Positions 1 to 7,964 of a DNA stretch of 64,000 nucleotides are shown here, piece by piece. Source of the DNA: Acidobacteriota bacterium (GTDB lineage: Bacteria; Acidobacteriota; Terriglobia; Terriglobales; SCQP01); assembly GCA_027459505.1 (NCBI GenBank), contig DAIDIE010000009.1, positions 1 to 64,000 of the forward strand. Direction: 5' to 3'. The translations under genes and the position numbers were made by a program. Each line of letters starts with the position of its first letter. The first letter of the stretch is position 1. Under the pieces are notes generated by a model. The model was not told where the DNA came from, made no database searches, and saw only the letters and a program-made list of their open reading frames with translations.

Positions 1-153
1 GATGCGACCCGAGCGCCGCTGCCGGTCCAAACACGGTTGAGAAAGCGCGGCCAAGCGGTCGCGCCTTCTCCTATCTCCGGCGCTGCCGACCATTAACGTA
101 ATCCGGCCATAAAATGGTCCAGCGTTTGGGGTCCACCTCAGTTTGCGCTGTCG

Positions 154-2034
154 TTGGCTTGCGCCGGGCAGGGTTTCATTCGATTGCCGTTGAAACGAAT
201 TACTTTTTACAAGAACGGTGTTGCCTATTTTGAGCGTGAGGGCGCCGTGACCCCCGGCCGGCGGGTGATTCTGGACGTCCCGGCTGCTGAAATGGATTCA
301 CTGCTGAAGTCATTACTCATCACAGATGATTCTGGCGGTCCTCCGCAGGGCGTACGCTATGATGCCGCTGACGCGCCGCAAGAGCGCGAGGCGAGCTTTC
401 CATTCTCGCTGGACAGCAATTCATCGCTGGCATCATTGCTGGCGCAAATGCGGGGCGCTCGGGTAGCGCTGAGCATGGGCGGCCACCAAATCGCTGGCCG
501 GATCGTCAGTGTGACGTACGGCCCCGGGGCCAGACTACTACTTTTGACCGCTGGCGGGCTGAAACTGCTTGACCTTGATCAGGCGGCTTCAGTGCACTTT
601 GTCGATCCGGGGCTAAATAAGAAGCTTAATCGTTTTCTGGACAACCAACTGGGCGCTGAGATGACCACACAACAGGCGCTGCTGATCGATCCGGGCAAGG
701 CGCACCTGCTTCGCACTGGCTATATCGAGGACGTACCGGTCTGGAAAAGTAGTTATCGCCTGCGCTGGATGGGCAAAAAGCAGGCCTATTTACAAGGTTG
801 GGCCATTGTTAACAATGACACCCGTGAGAATTGGAAAAATGTGCATGTCAGCGTGACCGCCGGCCGTCCAATTGCGGTGAACGCTTCGCTCTTTGCGCCG
901 GCCGGTGTGCTGCCCGCACTTCCGCCATTTACACCCAGGGCGGCTCCCACGACTTCGAACAACCGGTTTAGCAGCCAAATCTCCATACAAGCCCGCGATG
1001 CGGCCGATTTGACTCGCCTTGTGCCAGGGGCTTGGAACGGGAAGGCGGCCGCAGGGAACCAGGTGGGCGCGCTCTACGGCTACGATTTTGTCAGGCCTGT
1101 GAGCATACGCGCGCATCAGGCCGCGATGCTGCCCTTTGTGCAGGCTAACGTAACCGCGCAAAAGTTCTGGATGTTTTTCGCCGACCGCGGCGGCACCCGC
1201 CCTTGGAATGCCATTAGGATTCACAACACCAGTCGAAAGACTCTGGATGGCGGTGTGGTGACGGTGTTTGATCACGGTTATGCCGGTGAAGCTAGAATTC
1301 GCACTCTTAAGCCCGGTGGGAGTCAGAGCATCCGATACGGCTGGGTTATCGGCACTCATGTCAAGTCTGAACCGACGGCCTCCAAACGTTTCTTAATTGA
1401 CGTACATTTCCGGAATCAACAGATCATTGAAGTCTACAAGATCCGTACTACATTGAACTATCGAGTTGTGACAACCACGCCGGCGAAAGCGGTGTTCAGG
1501 CCACGAAAGCTCGACATTCGCTTTTCACTTGGGTCTGGAATTCATGCCATCGCTCCACTGGACACACGCTGCGCAAAGTCCATCTGCGATGCAAACGTTG
1601 TGGTGAACGGTTCCGTCCAGAGGTTCGCAATTGTTACCGAGCAGACGGAAGAAGCGGGCGCGAACGGTTTCGTGATTGGCGATTCTTCCAATATTCGCAG
1701 CTACATTAAAAATCGTCGCTTGCCGGAGGGTACGCGTGAGCAGTTGAAGCCGCTGCTGGCGATCTGTAGCGAGTTCGCCGACGCGACTTCTGGATTGACG
1801 GACAGCTACGGTCGCGAGATGGCGCTCACCCAGGAGGAGCAGCGAATTCGACTGAATATCTACGCCCTTAGGGGCCTTAGCAAGCAGCGGGCCCGCATGA
1901 ACAAGATGGCGGACAAGTTGCAGAAGCTTGATGCCAAGATCCACATCGAACATAAGAAACAACGGCAGTTGGTTAAGCGGCAGCAGTCGCTGACGGATCA
2001 GTTCGGTGCGGCGCTTAAGAAGCTGAACTTCTAG
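154..2034 (+). CDS. DUF4139-like protein with C-terminal coiled coil
   Basis: A 626-residue protein whose opening (KRITFYKNGVAYFEREG) and middle region resemble large bacterial proteins of the DUF4139/mucoidy-inhibitor type; the molecular role is unknown. The last ~75 residues are rich in K, R, Q and L and look like a coiled coil. The start is uncertain: TTG at 154 and TTG at 184 are the only initiators before the conserved opening, and neither has a good Shine-Dalgarno. Just upstream, in frame, the codons read FALSLAC, like the end of a lipoprotein signal peptide, but no start codon precedes it before the stop at 94. The reading frame is certain; the family call is moderate. Confidence 0.6.
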   Translation: MACAGQGFIRLPLKRITFYKNGVAYFEREGAVTPGRRVILDVPAAEMDSLLKSLLITDDSGGPPQGVRYDAADAPQEREASFPFSLDSNSSLASLLAQMRGARVALSMGGHQIAGRIVSVTYGPGARLLLLTAGGLKLLDLDQAASVHFVDPGLNKKLNRFLDNQLGAEMTTQQALLIDPGKAHLLRTGYIEDVPVWKSSYRLRWMGKKQAYLQGWAIVNNDTRENWKNVHVSVTAGRPIAVNASLFAPAGVLPALPPFTPRAAPTTSNNRFSSQISIQARDAADLTRLVPGAWNGKAAAGNQVGALYGYDFVRPVSIRAHQAAMLPFVQANVTAQKFWMFFADRGGTRPWNAIRIHNTSRKTLDGGVVTVFDHGYAGEARIRTLKPGGSQSIRYGWVIGTHVKSEPTASKRFLIDVHFRNQQIIEVYKIRTTLNYRVVTTTPAKAVFRPRKLDIRFSLGSGIHAIAPLDTRCAKSICDANVVVNGSVQRFAIVTEQTEEAGANGFVIGDSSNIRSYIKNRRLPEGTREQLKPLLAICSEFADATSGLTDSYGREMALTQEEQRIRLNIYALRGLSKQRARMNKMADKLQKLDAKIHIEHKKQRQLVKRQQSLTDQFGAALKKLNF

Positions 2035-2092
2035 CGGGCTCGCAACAGGCTCAGCTCGGCAGCACCGCGGCCCTGGCCGGTGTCGATCTTTG

Positions 2093-2116
2093 GGGGGCGG
2101 AGCATTCTCCGCCCCC
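2093..2116. terminator. Hairpin between convergent genes
   Basis: A perfect 10-bp inverted repeat (GGGGGCGGAG, loop CATT, CTCCGCCCCC) lies between the rightward gene ending at 2034 and the leftward efflux gene ending at 2163. Neither side has a T-tract, so intrinsic termination is plausible but not proven; it may act bidirectionally with help from Rho. Confidence 0.5.
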
Positions 2117-2162
2117 AGGAGGCCGGATCATGAGCCGCACTCCCCCGCGGGGCGCGCCTCTT

Positions 2163-3722
2163 TCAATGCACCCCCTCCACCGGCGCCGCATGGGTGGCTT
2201 TGCGCATAATGAAGGCCAGCGGCGCCATCAAAACGAAAATCACTCCCATGACGTGAAATACGTCGAGAAAGCTCAACAGCGAGGCCTGTTGCAGTACCAT
2301 GCCATAGAGCATGGCGAGCGCGCGTTGTGCGGCGGTTCCCGGGGCGGCGCCGTAATGCATGGCGCGGCCGGCCGCGCCCTGCAAGAACTGCCGCACCGTG
2401 CCGTTGTAAGCGGTGATGTGCGTGGTCAGCCTGTTCTGGTGGAATTGCGAGCGGCGCGCAATCATGGTCGTGGAAAACGAAATCCCGACGCTCGACCCAA
2501 TATTCCGCATCACGCTGTACAGACTGGTGGCAAAGCCCATCTTCTCCTTGGAAATGTTGGAAACCGTCAAGGTCGTCAGCGGGACAAAGATGAAGGCCAT
2601 CCCCACGCCCTGATTGATCTGGTGCCAGAAGATGTTCCAGGTGCCGGAGTTCAGGTTCATGTGTGAGAAGCCGAACATGGCGAAGCTGGCCACGATACTG
2701 CCGCCAAACACCATCCAGCGGCCGTCCACGCGTTTGCCCAGCAGGTAGCCCACAATCGGCATGAGCGCCGCCGTGCCAATACCGCGCGGGCTGGTCCAGA
2801 CGCCGGCTTGCGTGGCGGTAAAGCCGAGCAGCGTCTGCAGAAACAGCGGCAGGATAATGAGGCTGCCGTATAGCACAAAGCCGAGCAGAAACGCCAGGCT
2901 CAGCCCGGCCGAGAAGGTGCGGTCCTTCATCAGGTGGAAATCCACCAGCGGATCTTTCCTGCGCCACTCCCAGACCACAAACGCGGTCAGCCCCACTACG
3001 GCAAAGATGAACAGCGCGACAATGGCGTGCGAGGCGAACCAGTCGTCTTCCTGCCCTTTATCCAGGAAGACCTGCAGTGAGCCCATCCCAATGGCGAGCA
3101 TGCCGATGCCCCAGAGATCAATGCGGCGTTCGCCGCGGGTGATGTAAGACGGGTCATGCACGAACATCGAGATCAGGATCAGGCTGGCAATGCCGATGGG
3201 CAGGTTGATATAGAAGACCCAGCGCCAGGAGGCGTGATCGGTGATCCATCCGCCCAGCGTCGGGCCCAGGATGGGTGCGGCGACAATCCCCAGCCCCCAA
3301 AAACCCATCGCTGTTCCGCGCATCTCCGGAGGAAACTCCTCCAGCAGCACCGCCTGCGAGAGTGGCTGCAGTCCGCCACCGGTGGTTCCTTGCATCACCC
3401 GGAAAAAGATCAGCGCCGGAAGGTTGGGCGCCAGGCCGCAGAGCACGCTGGAGAGGGTGAAGCCGGTGACTACCGTCAGCAGCAGACGCTTGCGGCCCAC
3501 GTAGTTGGCCAGCCACCCGGTCAGGGGGAGGATGATCGCGTTGGCGACAATATAAGAGGTGAGAACCCAGGTCGCCTCGTCAACGGTGGCCGAGAGGCTG
3601 CCGGCAATGTGCGGCAGGCTGACGTTTACCACCGAGGTGTCCAGCACCTCCATAACCGCGCTGGACATGACCGCGATTGCGACCAGCCAGCGCTCGGTAT
3701 TTTTGGGATCGCGAGGACTCAT
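2163..3722 (-). CDS. MFS transporter, DHA2 (EmrB/QacA) family
   Basis: A proton-driven inner-membrane efflux pump for drugs or toxic compounds, about 519 residues, with the 14-helix organisation expected of DHA2 carriers. Motifs include LDTSVVNVSLPHI in helix 1 (the family's D-x-T-I/V-V-N-V-A-L-P signature), WVLTSYIVANAI, and GWLANYVGRKR (motif A). I chose ATG at 3722, giving MSPRDPKNTERW, rather than an upstream extension to 3824 that is basic and non-conserved. No EmrA-like membrane-fusion gene or TetR regulator is adjacent, so the substrate cannot be inferred. Family assignment is secure. Confidence 0.93.
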   Translation of the reverse strand: MSPRDPKNTERWLVAIAVMSSAVMEVLDTSVVNVSLPHIAGSLSATVDEATWVLTSYIVANAIILPLTGWLANYVGRKRLLLTVVTGFTLSSVLCGLAPNLPALIFFRVMQGTTGGGLQPLSQAVLLEEFPPEMRGTAMGFWGLGIVAAPILGPTLGGWITDHASWRWVFYINLPIGIASLILISMFVHDPSYITRGERRIDLWGIGMLAIGMGSLQVFLDKGQEDDWFASHAIVALFIFAVVGLTAFVVWEWRRKDPLVDFHLMKDRTFSAGLSLAFLLGFVLYGSLIILPLFLQTLLGFTATQAGVWTSPRGIGTAALMPIVGYLLGKRVDGRWMVFGGSIVASFAMFGFSHMNLNSGTWNIFWHQINQGVGMAFIFVPLTTLTVSNISKEKMGFATSLYSVMRNIGSSVGISFSTTMIARRSQFHQNRLTTHITAYNGTVRQFLQGAAGRAMHYGAAPGTAAQRALAMLYGMVLQQASLLSFLDVFHVMGVIFVLMAPLAFIMRKATHAAPVEGVH

Positions 3723-3920
3723 CCTGGGGGGGCGCACCTGAGTCTGCCCGGGACTGCGGTTCCGCTTCAGTTTAGCGGGCGCGGGCCGCCTCCGCTGTGA
3801 GCGTTGCAAAGCACAAAACGGCACGCATGCGCAGTTGGATGGATCAAAGCGCGTGCGGGTTTTGCCCGCCGCGATGCCAGCTTATGGTTTCAAGCCCAGC
3901 CGCAGCGGCGCGAATGCCGT

Positions 3921-4352
3921 CTACTGAATCATTTCCGAGCCGGAGATTTCCGGTTCGGGGAGGTGCGAAGCATGGTGCAGCACCATGCGCCATTCGCCTC
4001 CTTCCAGCACAAACAAGTTGGAGGCACACACGCTGGCCGAGGTGACGTTGGCTTCGATCGCGGTGGTTACGTGCTGGATGCAGTTTAGCCACGCCACCTC
4101 GCCCTGCAGATGAACGGTAACCTGCTCGATGGCCACCTCCAGCGCGTTCGTATTCTCGAAAATTTGAGCCCAGCTTTCCCGGATGGCTTCCCAGCCCATC
4201 AGCAGCGGCCAGCCCGGATGCACGCAACGGCAGGCGTTGGAGTCCAACCAGACCGCTTCCATATCCTCAAGGTTCAGGTTTTCCAATGCCTGATAAAAGC
4301 GGCGGTTGGCTTCGCGCACGCGCGCTTCTTCAATGGAGACTTGCAGGGGCAT
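3921..4352 (-). CDS. SnoaL-like / NTF2-fold protein
   Basis: A 143-residue protein of the NTF2-like superfamily (SnoaL-like / DUF4440 type). Visible signs are an N-terminal helix with ANRRFYQALENLNLEDMEAVW, then CVHPGWPLLMGWEAIRESW, and a late GGEWRMVLHHAS strand, the typical order of this cone-shaped fold. Members bind or isomerise small hydrophobic molecules, and many have no known activity. It follows a possible small membrane-protein gene on the same strand and may share its transcript. Family call good; no substrate can be inferred. Confidence 0.8.
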   Translation of the reverse strand: MPLQVSIEEARVREANRRFYQALENLNLEDMEAVWLDSNACRCVHPGWPLLMGWEAIRESWAQIFENTNALEVAIEQVTVHLQGEVAWLNCIQHVTTAIEANVTSASVCASNLFVLEGGEWRMVLHHASHLPEPEISGSEMIQ

Positions 4353-4406
4353 TCATCTATGGTGGCACGGGCCTTGCGGGATGAGCAAACGCGGTGGCAC
4401 TGCCGC

Positions 4407-4562
4407 TCACGATTGCGGGGGCTGCTTGCCCTCCGGCTCGCTTCCACCCGGCCAGCGCCGTACCTGCTGAACGTTGCAGCGTATGCGCCAGAAGAGCATG
4501 GCGCCCACTCCAATCAGGGCGACGGCCGACAGCGCCAGAACTGCCATCAAGAAAATGTGCAT
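4407..4562 (-). CDS. Possible small single-pass membrane protein
   Basis: A 51-residue reading frame starting at ATG 4562 (MHIFLMAVLALS) with one strong hydrophobic segment (about residues 3-25, through VGAMLFW) followed by a polar tail rich in R, Q, G, E and P. It lies 54 bp upstream of the SnoaL-like gene on the same strand. A GTG at 4592 would add ten residues but would begin inside a dispersed repeat. There is no clear Shine-Dalgarno and the family is unrecognised. Support is the membrane-helix pattern and strand context only. Confidence 0.4.
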   Translation of the reverse strand: MHIFLMAVLALSAVALIGVGAMLFWRIRCNVQQVRRWPGGSEPEGKQPPQS

Positions 4563-4585
4563 GCGGGGCGTGTCCGTGATGTCCA

Positions 4586-4765
4586 GCGGCACGGCCGCTC
4601 TTATTCCACCCGCTTCGGTGTCCGGCCGAAGCTTAAGGATGGTGGCCGCGCTTTACTAGTCGCCAGCGGTACGGGACCTAAACGGCAACCCCGAACCTTG
4701 GCTACGACTTCGGCCTGCGATTTCGAACTCGAAAGCAGTTCGACTCGGCCCTGGCTCGTCAGGAT
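4586..4765 (+). repeat. Dispersed intergenic repeat A, copy 1
   Basis: About 180 bp between the small membrane ORF and tsaD. It matches (in the opposite orientation) stretches at 13815-14024 and 24395-24609. Shared blocks in order: GCGGCACGGCCGC followed by a short T-rich stretch; CCACCCGCTTCGGTGTCCGG; GGATGGTGGCCG; CGCCAGCGGT.CGGGACC; ACGGCAACCCCGAACCTT; ACTTCGGCCTGCG; TTTCGAACTCGAAA; and GTTCGACTCGG. The TTTCG/CGAAA pair forms a small stem kept in all copies. Function unknown. Confidence 0.8.
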
Positions 4766-4821
4766 TATCGCCATCTTAGGCCGGGCATGCAAGCGGCCGC
4801 GGGCCGCCGCCGCGCCCACGC

Positions 4822-4827
4822 TAAAAT
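4822..4827 (+). promoter_or_regulatory. -10-like hexamer close to tsaD start
   Basis: TAAAAT ends 6 nt before the GTG of tsaD and no Shine-Dalgarno lies between them. Transcription starting about 7 nt downstream of this hexamer would give a leaderless message. No -35 element is evident. Confidence 0.4.
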
Positions 4828-4833
4828 GAGGGT

Positions 4834-5997
4834 GTGTCCCAGCCTCTGATTCTTGCCATTGAGAGCTCGTGCGATGAAACCGCGGCGGCGGTGGTGGCGG
4901 GCGGCGCGCGCCTGCTCTCCAACGTCGTGTTGTCACAGATTCCCGTTCATCAGCTCTACGGTGGAGTGGTTCCCGAGTTGGCCAGCCGCGAACATCTGCG
5001 GGGAATCGTTCCCGTCGTCCGGCAGGCGTTGGAAAAGGCCGGGGTGGAGTTGTCCCAGATGGACGCGATCGCCGCCACTCATGGCCCCGGGCTGGTGGGC
5101 GCGCTCCTGGTCGGGTTGACTTACGCCAAGTCCATCTCCACCGCGATCAACAAACCTTTGTTGTGCGTCAATCACTTGGCAGGCCATATTCACGCCGTGT
5201 TGCTGGACCGCAGAAACCAGGGGCTGGACGAGCCCGGGTTTCCGGCCCTCGCCCTGGTTGTCTCCGGCGGCCACACCACCCTGTACCTGGTGGAGAGAGA
5301 GGGGGAGCGCTTCAGCTATCGCACCCTCGGCAAGACGCGCGACGACGCCGCCGGCGAGGCCTATGACAAGGTGGCCAAGCTGCTTGCCCTGGGCTATCCC
5401 GGCGGACCGGTGATCGATCAACTGGCGGCGCTCGGGAACGAGCGCGCCGTGCCGTTTACGCGTGCCCGCATGAAAGGCAATCCCTTTGATTTTTCCTTTA
5501 GCGGCATCAAGACCGCGGTGCTGCGCTACGTGCAGGTGCATGGCATGGCCGAGTCCATTGAAGCCCGGCGGCGCGCGCTGGGTCCGGGGAGGCCAACCCT
5601 GGATCGCCTCAAGCCGCTCTGCGATCCGCAAACGCTGGATCTCGTGGCCAGCTTTCAACATGCCGTGGTAGAGGATTTGGTGGCCAAGACGCTGGGCGCC
5701 GCCAACGAGGCGGGCGTGCAGAGCATTCTGCTGACCGGCGGTGTCGCCGCCAACAAACGGTTGCGGCTGGAGTTGACCAGCCGCGGCGCGGAGGCGGGTA
5801 TTCCCGTCTACGCCCCACCGCTGTCACTTTGTACCGATAACGCCGCCATGATCGCCGCGGCGGCTTGGCCTCTTTATCTGGCAGGCCAGTGGGCGGGGCT
5901 GGACGCTGCCGCGTACGCGCAACTTCCGCTCGATGCCTTCCGCTCGATGCCGGCCCCGGATGCCGCCCCCTCCAGCCGCCACACGCCGGGGGAGTAG
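4834..5997 (+). CDS. tsaD: tRNA N6-threonylcarbamoyladenosine transferase
   Basis: Universal Kae1/TsaD ATPase that transfers the threonylcarbamoyl group to A37 of ANN-decoding tRNAs, acting with TsaB and TsaE in the cytoplasm. The 387-residue protein starts SQPLILAIESSCDETAAAVV, carries the metal-binding NHLAGHIHA motif (H114 and H118), the phosphate-binding VSGGHTTLYLV strand, and the late TGGVAANKRLR loop. Length is slightly above the usual ~340 because of a short Pro/Ser-rich tail. GTG at 4834 fits the conserved start. It stands alone on the plus strand, next to a dispersed repeat. Confidence 0.97.
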   Translation: MSQPLILAIESSCDETAAAVVAGGARLLSNVVLSQIPVHQLYGGVVPELASREHLRGIVPVVRQALEKAGVELSQMDAIAATHGPGLVGALLVGLTYAKSISTAINKPLLCVNHLAGHIHAVLLDRRNQGLDEPGFPALALVVSGGHTTLYLVEREGERFSYRTLGKTRDDAAGEAYDKVAKLLALGYPGGPVIDQLAALGNERAVPFTRARMKGNPFDFSFSGIKTAVLRYVQVHGMAESIEARRRALGPGRPTLDRLKPLCDPQTLDLVASFQHAVVEDLVAKTLGAANEAGVQSILLTGGVAANKRLRLELTSRGAEAGIPVYAPPLSLCTDNAAMIAAAAWPLYLAGQWAGLDAAAYAQLPLDAFRSMPAPDAAPSSRHTPGE

Positions 5998-6210
5998 ACT
6001 TTCGGACGCGGAACCACGCCCGGCAACAAAGCCCCGCCGCTGACCACCTTGCACTGTGGCGCCCACGCCTCACTGCGGAGTTCAGCTTGAGCAACTCTGG
6101 GGCACTCTCCCACAATCCAGTAGGGTTCACAATGCAAGCCAGAGGAGAGAGGCTGCGCGGTTAGAATAGTCAATGTTCGCCGGATCACTCCTGTTCGCCA
6201 TTAACGACCC

Positions 6211-6909
6211 ATGGCCATAGCCCTCAAACTCCGTAACCTGCTTTACATCATTCACGCCGTCACTCCGGAACGGGTGTTGCCACATATCCCTCCGGGGCTG
6301 GAGCCGGATCTGGTGGAGACGCCCGAGGGCCCTCGAGCCTTTTTGGCCACCGTCACCCTGGAAGCGGGAGCGGCCTTCCCCTATGTGCTTACCGGATTCC
6401 GGCAGGTGAACTACCGCATTTACGTCCGGCGCCAGGGAGCGCCTGGGGTTTTGTTTGTGCGTTCGTGGGTGTCGGCGCGTGCGGCGGCTGCGGCCTTAAG
6501 CCTGGCCATCGCGACCGAACATGCGTCGGTGGAGATGAAGATTCAGGACGACGGCTTTGCCTATAGCCGCTACGAGGTGCAGGGCCGCTCCGGAGATCAC
6601 CATATTGACGCGGTCGCCCAGGCCGAACCTGATATCTCCTGGGCGCCGTTTGGCGATCCCGCCACGGCGATTCACTTTCTCACCCATCGCCTCACCGGCT
6701 ATGCCGCCGGACATCGCGGCGGGCTGTCGCGCATGGCCGTTTCGCACGCGCCTATGCAGCCCTTGCCCGCACGTGTGCTCTCCGCCCGCATCGACCAATG
6801 GACCGAAGAGGGAATCCTCACCCCGGAAGAGGCGTCGCGGCCGGTCCTGGCATTGATTCAGCCGGAGATCCTCTTCGACATGAACCTGCCGGAAAAGATT
6901 AACGAGTAG
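6211..6909 (+). CDS. DUF2071 (YqjF-like) protein
   Basis: A 232-residue protein matching the DUF2071/COG3361 pattern: an opening like ALKLRNLLYIIHAVTPERVLPHIPPGLEPD, then GFRQVNYRIYVRR, a mid-region VRSWVSARAAAAALSLAI, and a late LTHRLTGYA block. The family is acetoacetate-decarboxylase-like in fold and mostly uncharacterised. The start is ATG 6211, the first ATG before the conserved block. A possible -10 (TAGAAT) lies at 6162-6167. Monocistronic in appearance, followed by a partial copy of repeat A. Confidence 0.85.
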   Translation: MAIALKLRNLLYIIHAVTPERVLPHIPPGLEPDLVETPEGPRAFLATVTLEAGAAFPYVLTGFRQVNYRIYVRRQGAPGVLFVRSWVSARAAAAALSLAIATEHASVEMKIQDDGFAYSRYEVQGRSGDHHIDAVAQAEPDISWAPFGDPATAIHFLTHRLTGYAAGHRGGLSRMAVSHAPMQPLPARVLSARIDQWTEEGILTPEEASRPVLALIQPEILFDMNLPEKINE

Positions 6910-6950
6910 GGGCGGTCCTTTGGAGTGAGCCACCGAGGCCTCCGAAGCCC

Positions 6951-7021
6951 AAGCCGCGCCGCGCGGTTTGGGGCGGGGGCCGGACGCCGAGCGGGTGGAA
7001 TAAAGCGGCCGTGCCGCAAGT
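6951..7021 (-). repeat. Repeat A, partial copy (terminal segment)
   Basis: About 70 bp shared with the distal part of copy 2 (13953-14024): a CCGCGCCGCGCGG block, GGGCCGGAC, GAGCGGGTGGAATAAA, then GCGGC-CGT-GCCGC. Read on the minus strand this gives a GC hairpin followed by a T-rich run, 14 bp after the stop of the leftward gene at 7035, so here it could serve as its terminator. The core of the repeat is missing. Confidence 0.7.
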
Positions 7022-7034
7022 CTCTTCTGCGGCT

Positions 7035-7964
7035 TCAGCGCCGCCCAAACAGCCAGTGCAGCAGACGCTTGGCCCAGTTCTTCTTGTGCTTCGCCGTCGC
7101 AGGCCTGGGGCCCTGGCCCGTTTTTGGCGGGTTCGCGACGCGGTGGATGCGCTGCCCTGCGGAATAGGTGAGGTTCTGCGTCTCAGGAAAGAGTCTGCCG
7201 GCGCGCCGCGGTGGCCCCCTGCGTGTGATGACCGGAGCGGGAGGCGGAGGGGCGCAGGCGCAGGAGAGCCCGCCCGCCGCCGACCCCGCGCCCGGCGTAA
7301 ACCAGCGCTGCTCGCCGTTAATCACCCAGTCCGGCGCCTCGGCCCATGTTCCGGTAACCGCCCAGGCCGCGCCCGCGTTGCGCAGGCAGAACCTGCCGTC
7401 GGCGTTTAATTCCATGGAGGCGGAAACCGCCGCGTATTGACCGGCGGGAACCTCGTCCCGCAAGCGGTAGTCCGGCGTGATGATGCTGTCGACGTTATCC
7501 GCGGCGTAGCGCAGGTTCATGGCGCCGCGCTGCAGTGATATCAACAGCCGGTCACCCTCGCCCAGAACAAAGCTGGCGCGGAACGGTGCGCACATCACAA
7601 TGACGCCACCTCGCGCCAATAACAGGCGGGCTTTTCCCGAGGCCAGCGAAAGTGTGGCGCCGCTCAGCAGCTCAGTGACGCCATTCTTTAACAGCGTTCC
7701 GCCCTCGATCTGTATACCGTTGGAGGAGCCCTCGCCAGCCGGCGCCAGGGCTTGCACCGCGCCAATCACCGGCGTCCTCAGTATCGCGCCTCTTGCGGTG
7801 GGTACTGGAGATGCTCCGTGAGATGCTACTGGAGACGCCGCCGGGGAGGCTGCCGGAACGGCCGCCGCGCGCGTTTGCGCGCTGACATTCAAACAGAGAA
7901 AAACGCTGGCGAGCGCGCCAGCGAAGATGCCATGGGGCGTCCTCGTGCTGCGGCGGCGCGGCAT
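7035..7964 (-). CDS. Secreted FecR-like protein of unknown function
   Basis: A 309-residue protein with a likely signal peptide: basic RRRSTR, then the hydrophobic stretch IFAGALASVFLCLNVSA. An Ala/Ser/Pro-rich linker (about residues 35-60) follows, then a beta-rich core (about 80-160: LSGATLSLASGKARLLLARG and LLISLQRGAMNL) reminiscent of FecR-type domains. The C-terminus is strongly basic (KHKKNWAKRLLHWLFGRR). Its ATG overlaps the stop of ygfZ (shared ATGA), so the two are translationally coupled. No sigma/anti-sigma gene adjoins it. Gene certain; the FecR resemblance is tentative. Confidence 0.65.
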   Translation of the reverse strand: MPRRRSTRTPHGIFAGALASVFLCLNVSAQTRAAAVPAASPAASPVASHGASPVPTARGAILRTPVIGAVQALAPAGEGSSNGIQIEGGTLLKNGVTELLSGATLSLASGKARLLLARGGVIVMCAPFRASFVLGEGDRLLISLQRGAMNLRYAADNVDSIITPDYRLRDEVPAGQYAAVSASMELNADGRFCLRNAGAAWAVTGTWAEAPDWVINGEQRWFTPGAGSAAGGLSCACAPPPPAPVITRRGPPRRAGRLFPETQNLTYSAGQRIHRVANPPKTGQGPRPATAKHKKNWAKRLLHWLFGRR

